Of a stretch of DNA of 64,000 nt, positions 1 through 9,638 are shown one piece after another. The stretch lies in NCBI RefSeq assembly GCF_030867095.1, contig NC_081824.1, positions 348,104,203 to 348,168,202 on the forward strand, written 5' to 3'. The notes beneath the pieces were generated by a model that ran no database searches, was not told the origin of the DNA, and saw only the letters and a list, made by a program, of their open reading frames with translations. The position numbers and the translations under genes were made by a program. The stretch's first letter is position 1; each line of letters opens with the position of its first letter. Origin of the DNA: Alligator mississippiensis. Lineage: Eukaryota > Chordata > Crocodylia > Alligatoridae.

Positions 1-572
1 GTTCTGCAGTGATGGCATACTTGACTTCATTTTGCCCAGCCAGAATAGATGCTTGCTCCTTCTCCTTTACTTCCCATCCCTCTGTTCCTCCTTGACAGCC
101 AGCTTCCCTTTACTGCAGCCACACTGAGAAAGGCACCTCTACCATTTCTCAGGTCCTTGTGGCCATAACCATGGAGAAGGGTATAGCATTCCTCCTGAAC
201 AGTCCCAGCTGCTAGCACTGGCCATTCTGCTAGAGGTCACTCTCCCTGCCATGCCAGTCACAGCAAGGACTAGGGCTCTTTCTTACACCTGTGAAGTCAG
301 ACCATTACCACAGGAGAAACTTCATTTAAGTTACCTTCTGACAGGGTTTTCAGGTAAAGGGGGAAGACTCAACAGGAAATGAATTATCAGTGGGGGCCAC
401 TCTGATCCCTATCACTTACTGATCTGTTGCTCAGCTTGTTGCTTCATGCCATAGTTCCTGCACAAACTACCATTGTACTTTGTGCTTTCTGCCCTGTGCT
501 CCCTGCTTGATGTATTGCTCTACATTTTGCTCCCTGCCCTATCTACTATAGGTCACACAGAGGCTGCCTATG
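1..572. other. Intergenic, nothing recognised
   Basis: Mixed unique-looking sequence downstream of UXS1. Only short accidental open frames are present, with no splice-bounded coding similarity and no repeat I can name. Confidence 0.5.
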
Positions 573-580
573 CCACAGGT

Positions 581-672
581 CAGCATTCTCTCTAAGCTGC
601 ACGGCCACATGTGCCATGCTGCCAGGCATGCCTGCGTGGCCACACAAGCCGCATAGCTTAGAGGGAATGCTA
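581..672. mobile_element. 92-bp hAT-type miniature element with hairpin
   Basis: The element begins CAGCATTCTCTCTAAGCT and its right end, read on the other strand, is TAGCATTCCCTCTAAGCT, giving inverted repeats of about 18-24 bp. It is flanked by the identical 8-bp duplication CCACAGGT at 573-580 and 673-680. An 8-bp duplication with CA/TA-starting inverted ends is the hAT superfamily signature. There is no room for a transposase, so it is non-autonomous. Confidence 0.85.
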
Positions 673-947
673 CCACAGGTTGGGCACCTTTGATGTAGAC
701 TTAATTTGCTGTGCGCACGCTGAAGTGCACGTGTTTCTCTGTGTATATGTTCCACACATATTTATGGTGTTGCATAACTCTCTGTAGGCAATGTTTCACT
801 TTAGCTCTTTGTCCTTGCCTAGGTGCTAGAGAACAATACAGATTTAAGAGCCATTTTGCCCATGCCATGATTCACTTCCAACAGGTAAACAAATATTTTA
901 GTTTAAAAAAATCAGAAGTTTGATAACACACCCCCTCTCTGCTGCCA

Positions 948-2205
948 GAACTCATTAAGGAGTATGTGTGAAGATGATAAGCTTGCACAAGGTAGGATTC
1001 TGAGTGACAGCCAGCATGGCTTTGTTGCGGGCAGGTCTTGTCTTAACAATCTCATCTCCTTTTATGATCAGGTAACTCATCACCTGGATAAGAGAGAGGA
1101 GGCTGACACTGTATACCTTGACTTCCAAAAAGCCTTTGATCTGGTACCCCATGATGCTCTCATGAGAAAATTGGAGGATTGTGGGCTTAACTGCGAGACA
1201 GGTGGGTAGGAAGCTGGCTGCGGGGTAGGACCCAGGGAGTTCTAATGAACTGTCATCCTGGCAACAAGTGGTCAGTGGTGTTCCTCAGGGGTCGGGGCTT
1301 GGTCCAGTGCTTTTCAACATCTTCATCAAAGATTTGGATGTGGGGATGAAGAGCTCACTAGCTAAGTTCACAGATGACACCAAGTTATGGGGAAGCATGA
1401 TCAGGCTTGAAGATAGGCTGCAGATACAGGTGGACCTAGCAAGTTGGGCGGATTGGAACCAGATGTTCAACATGGAGAAATGTAAAGTGCTCCACCTGGG
1501 GACGAACAATCCCCTGCACACCTACAGGCTTGGTAATGCCAATCTGACCAGCACTACAAATGAAAGGGACCTGGGGTAATAATAGACCACAGTATGAACA
1601 TGAGCCAGCAGTGCAACGCTGTAGCCAGCAGGGTTAATACCCTGGTGTGCTTTGATCGATGCATCTCCAGCAAAACCAAGAAAGTGCTCCTTCCACTCTA
1701 CTTGGCATTGGTGAGACTGCAGCTGGAGTACTGTGCCCAGTTCTAGGTGCTGCACTTTAACAAGGACATGGTAAAGCTTGAAAAAGTCCAGAGAAGAGCC
1801 ACCCATATGCTCAGAGACTTGCACAGCAAGCCATACAAGGAAATGCTGAAGGACCTGGGACTCTTCAGCCTGAAAAAGAGAAGGCTAAGAGGGGACTGGG
1901 TTGCAGCTTATGGCTACATCAGGGGTGTACATCAAGGGCTTGGTGAGCAACTGTTCACCAGGGCACCCTTGGGGAAAACCAGGAGTAATGGTCACAGACT
2001 CCTAGAAGACCATTTCAGGCTCAACATTAGGAAAAACTTCACGGCTAGGGTGTCTAGACTGTGGAAGAAGGTCCCTCCAGGGACAGGGAAATGTCCTCTT
2101 CAAGAGATGACTGGACAGTCACCTTGCCAGGGTCACCTGACTCCAGCTGTCTTTCCTGCTTGGTGCAGGGGATCTGGACCCAACGATCTTCCATGAATCT
2201 AAGAG
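948..2205 (+). mobile_element. CR1 LINE, 5'-truncated, RT region to 3' end
   Basis: Broken frames encode the CR1 reverse transcriptase: [40 protein letters not shown] (palm motif A), SGVPQGSGLGPVLFNIF, KFTDDTKLWG (the FADD site, here FTDD), then the thumb and C-terminal segments to LRLNIRKNF-like sequence near 2030. At least four frame changes or stops interrupt it (for example near 1206 and 1579). The ORF1, endonuclease and N-terminal RT are missing, as usual for 5'-truncated copies. The 3' end is close to 2205, with a degenerate CCATGAATCTAAGA tail. Confidence 0.9.
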
Positions 2206-3640
2206 GGAGAAGGATCCTTTACCATCTTTTGCTAGCGGCTGTAGCAGGGGTGATACATAGGGGGTGCACCTGCACCCCCTGAGCGTGGCAGTGCACCCCT
2301 GACAAAAATAAACCACTCGCCACCCCCATCCCTCCCCCTGCCACCAACACCTCCGGTGGCATCTGCAGGCCGTCAATGATCCCCACTGGCTGTCGCCGAC
2401 GCTGTCAGCAGTTTGTGGGTGGTTGCCGACCCCTGGTTGGCACTCGCTCCCCCCCTGCCTCCCCGACAGTGGTGGTGGCATCTGCGGGAGCTCCTGCTTA
2501 CCACCGTGCTTCTGCGTCATTCACAGGCTGTAGCTCAAGGCCCTCTCTAATGGCCTAATAGACCCACTCTTCCACCTCCCCTGAAGAGTCCTGTTCTTCC
2601 CATTCCCACCTGTCTTCATGAGTTTCCTTCCTTCTCTCCTGCACATCCTCCCTCTGCTGACAGATTTCCTTGCATGTCCTCTATTTGCCTCCTGCTCCCT
2701 ATATTGCCCTGTGTATGACCTGCCACCTCATTTTCTTGCACTCTGCTTTCAACCTCTCCCTGGTCTTGACTGTTGATCTGTCTTCACTCTTGAACAGCTC
2801 CTGGGCAGGCCTCAGCTGAGCCATTCCTGTGACCCTAGGGTGGGGCACTGTTTTCCATAGCATGCTTAAATTAATTTATGCTTATCATTACACCACATAG
2901 TTTGATATTTGTAAGTTAATTCTGTCACTGTAGATGGAATAAAACAGGAGGCCTGTGGCACAAAGGGTCTGTAGTTCAAGTGAAAAAGATTAACCCATGT
3001 AATGTCACGTATTGTGATAGCAGCAGGCGAAATGGTTTGTTGTTGGTATACTTTGGGGAGTTTTATGGTTAAGTCTCATATGTTAATTTACATTGATATG
3101 GAGGTAGGGGCATGCTGGCAGTGCTTTGATAGAAAGTTGCCAAAACGTCACTGCTGACCTTAACAGGGCACATATATGAGAAAAGGTATTAAAAAAAGAT
3201 GCTCCTTGAGGAGGGTTGTTGGAACAAGTTGGAAGGAGCGCCAGATCCACAGCCAGTGTGCCCCTGCAGGAGCTCCCAAGAACTGGAGAGGCCACTCACT
3301 CATTTTGCTGTACTGTGGAGCCTGGAATCTCTCTTCAATTCTACTGCACTTTCCAACAGATAGTTAACTAAGTTTAAGAGACCAGGTGAACCTTATTCAC
3401 CTAACCTGGTGCTTCTGTATTATGGCAGAAATAAAGAAACTAAGATCCATATAGTGCTTATGGTCATGCACATTTAATAAAACATTTGTCTTCAACTAAT
3501 TTGCATACACTTATAACCATTTATGTTAAAGTGCTTAAAATTTTTTTGTCATACAGCTCTGATGAGTGAACCCTGTTTACCTGCGGAGGAAGTGGTAGGG
3601 TAAAAGTTCCAGTATTCACAGCCCTGCTAGCATACCTCAG
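2206..3640. other. Intergenic, GC-rich block then plain sequence
   Basis: 2240-2560 is GC-rich, starts with CAGGGGTGATACATAGGG, and resembles the interior of the hAT elements elsewhere in the window, but I could not find a matching right end or target duplication. 2560-3640 shows pyrimidine-rich and then AT-rich sequence with no recognised gene. Confidence 0.35.
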
Positions 3641-3659
3641 TCTTGACTGGGTGGCAAAG

Positions 3660-3893
3660 GATGAGTCTACACGTTCATTAATGCACCGTAGTTACAGTGT
3701 ATTAAGTTTAGTACTTGGTTAACCAAGTACTAAATGCACAGGAATTCCAATGCACAGGTTTTAGTGATGCTTACTGTGTATTAGCCTAATACTACTGTGC
3801 AGTAGTGTATTAACCCGTTTTTTGCCGGCACGCAACTGTGCAGTATTAGGCTACTGCACAGTTAGCATCTCCAGTAGACATGCCCAAAGAGTA
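3660..3893. mobile_element. Palindrome-rich miniature DNA transposon (MITE-like)
   Basis: The left end reads GATGAGTCTACACG and the right end on the other strand GGGCATGTCTACT, a degenerate inverted repeat. Inside is a perfect 28-bp palindrome at 3707-3734 and further near-palindromes around CTACTGTGCAGTAG and TGTGCAGTATTAGG. No target duplication was confirmed. Related end motifs and hairpins recur at 7931-8340 and 25036-25216. Confidence 0.5.
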
Positions 3894-4797
3894 GCAGTAA
3901 AGAAATATGCCACAAGCTTTTATTAGGAGTAATTTAGTCTCTAGGGCCCCTGCAGTTCTTGGACTTTCTATTGAGTCTGTGGGGCAAAGTGTGGACTACA
4001 GTTCCATGAACTGCTAACAGTTTATGAGAACAGCTCATTTCCTGGAGAGGCAGATCTACAGTTCCAAACCTTTACAAAACTTATTTAGGCAGGATCTTCC
4101 ACCCTTCACACACACTAATCCTTTCCTCCCACACCAGTCCATTCAGCCTTCTTCAAAATAAACCTCATCATGTTGGCTCCCATCTGTCAAACACAAGAAT
4201 TAACGCGCATCCAAATTCTACTCTCAAATATGTGTTTCACTTTTTAAAAAGAAAACAGCTACCATGGGATTTTGACACCAGCAACTTCGTCTATTTCCCC
4301 TCAACATGGGTTTCACCAGTCAAGCCTGGAACCATAACCTTCAGAGGTAGACCTTTTCCACTTCTGCAGTAGGTGACTGAAAGCTTCCCTCCGAGGGATA
4401 GTCCTAAAGGGAGATTGTATGCCCTTTGATTGTAAACTTTTGCTACCTGGTCACTAATGAGTCAGGGGAAAAAAAATCTGTGGTGTCACTATGTCAGATA
4501 AGGACATACAGTACTGTATTTACTTGAATACAAGATGACCCTGAATGTAAGAAAACCTCCTGCCCTCAATTAGATCCTACACATGGCAAATTTATAATTT
4601 AAAAATAAGTTTTCATGCATGGAATCCAATTACTGGAGGATCATCTTAAATTGCCCCTCCCCCTCCCCCCGACTACTGAAGGTGGTGGGGGGGGGGAGAG
4701 GTGATGAGGCAGGTAGTAATGGGACATAGGGGGACAGACAGTGGGGGAAGTAGTAGGGAGGCTATGTGGTAAGGCAGGCAGGGGGGCAAAAATGAGG
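3894..4797. other. Intergenic, nothing recognised; low-complexity G/C tract
   Basis: No coding similarity. 4655-4690 holds a C-rich then G-rich tract (CCCCTCCCCC ... GGTGGTGGGGGGGG), and 4690-4800 is purine-rich. Confidence 0.4.
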
Positions 4798-6785
4798 GAA
4801 AGGGAGTCCAGGAGAGCTGGCTGTATTTTAAAGAATACAGGAACAAACCACCTTGATGCACAGGAAGATTAATAAATTATGGCAGAAGAAAACCAGCTTA
4901 GTTCACTAAACAGTTCCCTGATAAAGCCAAAACACAAAAAGGAAGTTTACAAGATGTGAAAACTTGGACAAACAACTAGGGAGGAGTATAAGAGTATTCT
5001 TTAAGCATGCAGCAATGAAATCAAGGAAGACCAAAGCATAATTGGAGTTGCAGCTAGCAGAGGATGTGAAAGGTAACAAGAAGGGTTTCTACAAATGTGT
5101 CATCACCAAGAGGAAGATCAGGGAAAGTGTGGGTCTCTTACTAACTGGGGGAGGCAACCTAGTGACAGATGACACCAAAAAGGCTGAAGTACACAATGCC
5201 CTTTTCAACTCAGTTTTCATAGGCAAGGTTAGCCCCCAGACTACTCGCAGCAGTTTGGGGAGGAGATGGGCAGCCAACAGTGGTGAAAAGACAGGTTAGA
5301 AGCTATTTAAAAAAGCTGGATGTGTACAAGTCCATGGGGCTGGACACAATGTACCCGAGGGTGCTGAGGGAGTTGGCCAGTGTGACTGCAGAGCCACTGA
5401 CCATTATCTTTAGAAACTCATGACAATTGGGAGAGGTCCCAGATGACTGGAAAAGGGCAAGTATAGTGCCCATCTTTAATAAAGGAAAGGAGGAGAATCT
5501 GGGGAACTACAGACTGGTCAGCCTCACCTCAGTCCCTGGAAAAATCATGGAGCAGGTCCTCAAGGAATCCATTTCTAAGCACTTGGAAGGAAGATGATTA
5601 AAAACGTCAGCATGGATTCATCAAGGATGCCTGACCAACCTGATTGCCATCTATGATGAGATGACTAGTTCTGTGGATGCAGGGAGAGCAGTGGATGGGT
5701 GTGACAACTTGAATTTAGCAAGGGTTTTGATACAGTCTCCCACAATACAATCACAATCAAGCTAAGGAAGTACAGGCGGGATGAATGGTCTGTAAAATGG
5801 ATAGAAAACTGGCTGGATCATTGGCCTCAGTGTCAATGGCTCAATGTCTAGCTGGTATCAAGTAGAGTGTCCTGGGGTCAGTTCTGGGGCTGGTTTTGTT
5901 CAATATCTTCATCAATGACCTGGAAGATGGGATGAAGTGCACCCTTAGCAAGTTTGCAGGTGACATGAAGCTGTGGGGAGTAGAAAATATGCTGGAGGGT
6001 AGGTCTAGGGTTTAGAAAGACTGCTTTTGGTAAAATCCTCCAATTTCTTGAAATCTCATGAGTTTCAATAAGGAGAAGTGCAAAGTCCTGCACTTACGAT
6101 GGAACAATCCCATGCACTGATACAGGCTGGGGACTGACTGGCGAAGCAGCAGCTCTGCAGAAAGGACCCTGGGGATTACAGTGGACAGTAAGCTGAATAG
6201 GAACCAAAAGTATGCCCTTGTTGCCAAGGCAGCTAACAGCATACTGGGCTACGTTGATAAGAGATCAAGGGAAGTGACCAGCCAGCAGATCAAGGGAAGT
6301 GATTATTCCACTCTACTCAGCACTGGTGAGGCCATATCTGGAGTACTCTGTCCAGTTTTGGGCCTTCCACTCCAGAAGTGATGTGGACAAATTGAAGAGA
6401 GTCCATCAGAGGGCAATGAAAATGGTCAGGGGACTGGGGCACAACTTCTGAGGAGCGGCTGAGGGAACTGGGCTTTTTTAATCTGGAGAACAGAAGACAG
6501 AGGGGATTTCAGCCTTTAACTACCTAATGGTTGGTTCCAAAGAAGATGGAACTAGACTGTTTTCAATGGTGTCATATGACAAACAAAAAGGAGCAATGGT
6601 CTCAAGTTGCAGCAAGGGAAGCTTAGGATAGGTATTAGGAAGACGTTTCTCACAAGGAGGGTAGTAAGACACTGGAACAGGTTACCCAGAGAAGTTGTGG
6701 AATCTCCATCCTTGGAGGTTTTTAAGACCCAGTTAGACAAAGCCCCTTCTAACCCTAGTTTCCTAGGATTCTATGATTTCAGGAC
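4798..6785 (+). mobile_element. CR1 LINE, end of endonuclease/linker to 3' end, heavily mutated
   Basis: The copy begins in the segment preceding RT and runs through recognisable CR1 blocks: [19 protein letters not shown], a decayed KAFD/TVSH palm at about 5720-5750, VSWGQFWGWFCSIS-type motif B, KFAGDMKLWG (site reads FAGD, so inactive), and the C-terminal [19 protein letters not shown] block at 6657-6710. It ends in GGATTCTATGATT, the CR1 3' octamer-like tail. Stops and frameshifts occur throughout. It is of the same older type as the host copy at 25.2-31.4 kb. Confidence 0.9.
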
Positions 6786-6834
6786 TATATGGTTGTTACA
6801 ATCTCAGACTTTGTTTTTGAACAGCTGTGTGAAG

Positions 6835-6900
6835 GATGAATCTTGGCAGACTCTAGGGATTGAACCAGGGACCTTCAGACATGAAAGCAAGTATTACTAT
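6835..6900 (-). repeat. tRNA-like SINE fragment (tentative)
   Basis: On the minus strand the segment GCTTTCATGTCTGAAGG is followed by CCCTGGTTCAATCCC, which resembles an anticodon arm and a T arm with a B box. No intact cloverleaf or SINE tail was resolved. Confidence 0.35.
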
Positions 6901-7180
6901 AAGCTTGAGTTCAAGGGTGCAAAATGAGAGCTGTAATATGCCAATGTCCTCGGTGGATTAGTCACTGAAAAGGGCCATCCCACACATTGAAAAGTGGGTT
7001 ATTAAAGTCTGTAATTCTCCTCCCTAGCAAGCATGGAACGTATGGGTCAAAGACAGAAATGATACATAAACTTAAGTGATCAGAAACTGGTTCAGATCTG
7101 TAACGCAAAAGAAATTCAGTGCACATAAACTGCTTCAATATGGCCAAAACTAGTTTAAGATAAACCTGGATGGATGTAGT

Positions 7181-7265
7181 ATCATAGAATCATAGAAAAT
7201 TCATAGAAAATTAGGGTTGGAAGTGACTTCTGGAGGTCAGCTACTCCAATTGAGTTACTGAACTT
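7181..7265 (-). mobile_element. CR1 3' tail fragment
   Basis: The plus strand starts ATCATAGAATCATAGAAAAT and continues GGTTGGAAGTGACTTC, which is the reverse complement of the common reptile/bird CR1 3' end. Only the tail is present, so this is an extremely 5'-truncated insertion in minus orientation. Confidence 0.75.
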
Positions 7266-7930
7266 TTGTCCCAGATCTCCAGATTCAAGTTAACTCACAA
7301 TTTCCCAGCATCCCAGGATGCTTTGCACTTCTCCCAGAAATCTGCCTGCTTGCAGGGTGGGTGGGCTAGCCTTGGCCCAAGCTGTCTGCTCCAGCAGAGC
7401 AGGGAGGCATGCTCTACCACGCCCCTCCCCAACTCCCCAGCTTTTGGCCTGGGCCAGTGCAGGCATGTGGCTGCATTTCCAGAATCAAAAGGGAATATCT
7501 GTTCACTTGCCTATGGGTTCAATCTACATAGCTTAGATTAACCTGCAAAGTTTGAATTGATTCATCCTTGGTATTTTTGACTCTCTGTACTTAACCATTT
7601 TGATACAGTCTGAAAAGCCTTTCTGAATTTATCAGTATCATATAATTCAGATATTCCTGTGGGCTTTCATGAAAATGGACATTTATTATTATTCCTTCTC
7701 ATCTACGTTACAACATCCAAAAATGTTTTTTGTTCTACAGTCCAGAAAGAAAGCACACTCCTGAGGCCCAGATTTTTAAAAGGTACTGCTACTTTCGGTG
7801 CTGCAAAGTCCAAGTGATTTAGATGGCCAGATCCCATTTTCAAAAGTGATAGTGTAAATTGCATTGACATAAGCTAAGGAGTACCTAAGTCCCTTCTGAA
7901 AATGTAACTGAGACCTTTCTATTTTGAACA
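7266..7930. other. Intergenic, no gene recognised
   Basis: 7266-7480 is GC-rich repeat-like sequence of unknown class; the rest is AT-rich. Short open frames here have no motif support. Confidence 0.35.
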
Positions 7931-8340
7931 GCATCTACATATGCAATTAACATGCATGAATCAACTCTCAAGTTTATTGCTCCTGTGCGCTATGTTTGCA
8001 CATGGGCTTGGGATTGCAGTATGTTGAGCTGGGATGAAGCAGCCCATCAGCCTGCCAGCCTGGGGTTGCTCCCCTCGAATCAACATGCTACGGAGGGGCT
8101 GGCTAGGACATGAGGGTGCTTCAGTGCAGGACTAGCTGGTAGGCAGCCCCTGAACTGAAGCACCCTCATGCTCCACTCAGTATCTACATGTGCACTGCTG
8201 CAGAGTAAAAAACTCTGTGGCAGGATAGTACTTGCATTTAACAAGTACTATCCTGTTCAAGAGTTAATTAGTTTATTCCAGCCTAAGTAGATGAGCTAAT
8301 TAGTCTATTGTGCAGTAAATGTCTTGTGTAGATGTAATGC
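7931..8340. mobile_element. Palindromic DNA-element relic
   Basis: The left end GCATCTACATATGC and the right end (other strand) GGCATTACATCTACACA form weak inverted repeats. A strong hairpin lies at 8222-8254: 13-bp perfect arms (AGGATAGTACTTG) around a 7-base loop. The end motif matches the elements at 3660 and 25036. Target duplications were not identified. Confidence 0.45.
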
Positions 8341-8824
8341 CTAAATAGCTTTTAAAATATGGGCTCAGATTGCCAATAACACAGGGAGCCAAGTAGATCT
8401 TGGCTACTGTGACATGAACAGTGTGTACTTCCTGCTGATTCAATAAAAGTTTTTAAGTACAAGTCCCTCCATTCCCCTTTCCTTCCCTCCCACCCCACCC
8501 CACTTTCCCCTTTTCTTTGAGGACACTGAAATTACACTGTATTTTAAATCTTTGCATCATGAAAACATAGACCCAGATTAGACAATTACATAGTTTTAAC
8601 TATAAATCTGACTAACCTATAATTTTTTTTCACAAAAACATTTCAGAGACCTTCCCAATTATCAGTTAAGAGACAAGAAAATAATCAGAAATTGAAAAAA
8701 AATTAAGTCACTGCCTTCCAACACCATCATCTGTTCTCATAACTGTGAACTGTTAAAAAACCCAAACATTTGATATGGACAAAATTTTTCTCTTGTTTGA
8801 ATGTTTAACTGAAAAGGGGAACCC
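8341..8824. other. Intergenic next to the UXS1 3' end
   Basis: Contains a pyrimidine-rich tract at about 8464-8515. Otherwise AT-rich with no recognised element. Confidence 0.4.
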
Positions 8825-9506
8825 ATTAGCAGAAGTTTCAATATTTTATTAAAATAGCATATTCAACCACTGGTAACCAATAATACATTAACTTTTTTCC
8901 CAGAGTATGCACAACACAGTAGTGATTTAAAATATCCTTATTTATGATAATTAATGAAAATATTTCAAATTCAAGTGTGCAACTAAAACTAAACCTTTGA
9001 AAAAACTCTGATTTAAAGAATATGTAAAGCTCTCATACAGAATTCTTTTATACCCCTATATACTAAATGCCAGTGTTTCACTCACCTGACAATACTGCTA
9101 ACTTTTCTCTGATGCATAGTATATAACATCTGATTTATAGTACCCATTTTTATAAATAAATTGGCATTTCCCATCCCATTTGTGTTCATCTTCAGCTTCA
9201 CAAAGAAACCAGTAAATAAAACTGTCAAAGACAGTCACAACAAATGATCTCACAGCAAGATATAAAACTTGAAGATACTCAAAGATGTCTCTACTCTATT
9301 TTACATAAAAAGACAGATTTAAAAAGTGCAAGGCAAGATTTGCAGGGTTTTGTTTTGTTTTTTTAGGCACATCCACTTCTTTAAAGCAAGCTTCAGAATG
9401 AAATTCCAGTTTGTTCTTGATACTTGTTTCAAAGTCTCTCATGTAAAAAAAAAATTACATCTTGTTATATGCAAATTAGAGAGTCTCCTTTCCTCTGTAA
9501 CAGTTT
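8825..9506 (-). other. UXS1: UXS1 3' untranslated region (inferred)
   Basis: The AT-rich stretch left of the stop codon contains no recognisable transposon for about 660 bases, as expected for a conserved 3' UTR. The left end is set by the poly(A) signal near 8845 and is an inference; another site could be used. Confidence 0.6.
8845..8850 (-). promoter_or_regulatory. Probable UXS1 poly(A) signal AATAAA
   Basis: The canonical hexamer AATAAA reads on the minus strand about 660 bases after the stop codon. Cleavage would fall at about 8825-8835. I saw no better-placed AATAAA or ATTAAA closer to the stop, but no transcript evidence is available. Confidence 0.5.
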
Positions 9507-9638
9507 TCAGTTATGTCTTGTTCTTCCCTTTTTTATCCTTGCAGGCTTAGGCTTAGGGATATACTGATTGTTTGCCTGGTATTCAAGTTCCTTACGGAAG
9601 TAATGAATTGCTTTATTCAAGCCTTCTTCCAATGGGAC
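9507..9638 (-). CDS. UXS1: UXS1 terminal coding exon, residues ~378-420 and stop
   Basis: The last coding exon reads [20 protein letters not shown], continues with a Lys/Pro-rich tail, and ends GRTRHN before a TGA stop at 9509-9507. The acceptor is TTGAAACAG, following a polypyrimidine tract made of CT repeats (a GA repeat on the plus strand). The 43 residues match the length of the human C-terminus exactly; the last residue is Asn rather than Ser. The basic tail is typical of the family. Confidence 0.97.
   Translation of the reverse strand, partial: VPLEEGLNKAIHYFRKELEYQANNQYIPKPKPARIKKGRTRHN

Noticed and set aside
1..8824. A neighbouring host gene downstream of UXS1
   Set aside because: No splice-bounded coding similarity was found on either strand; all protein-like text there is CR1.
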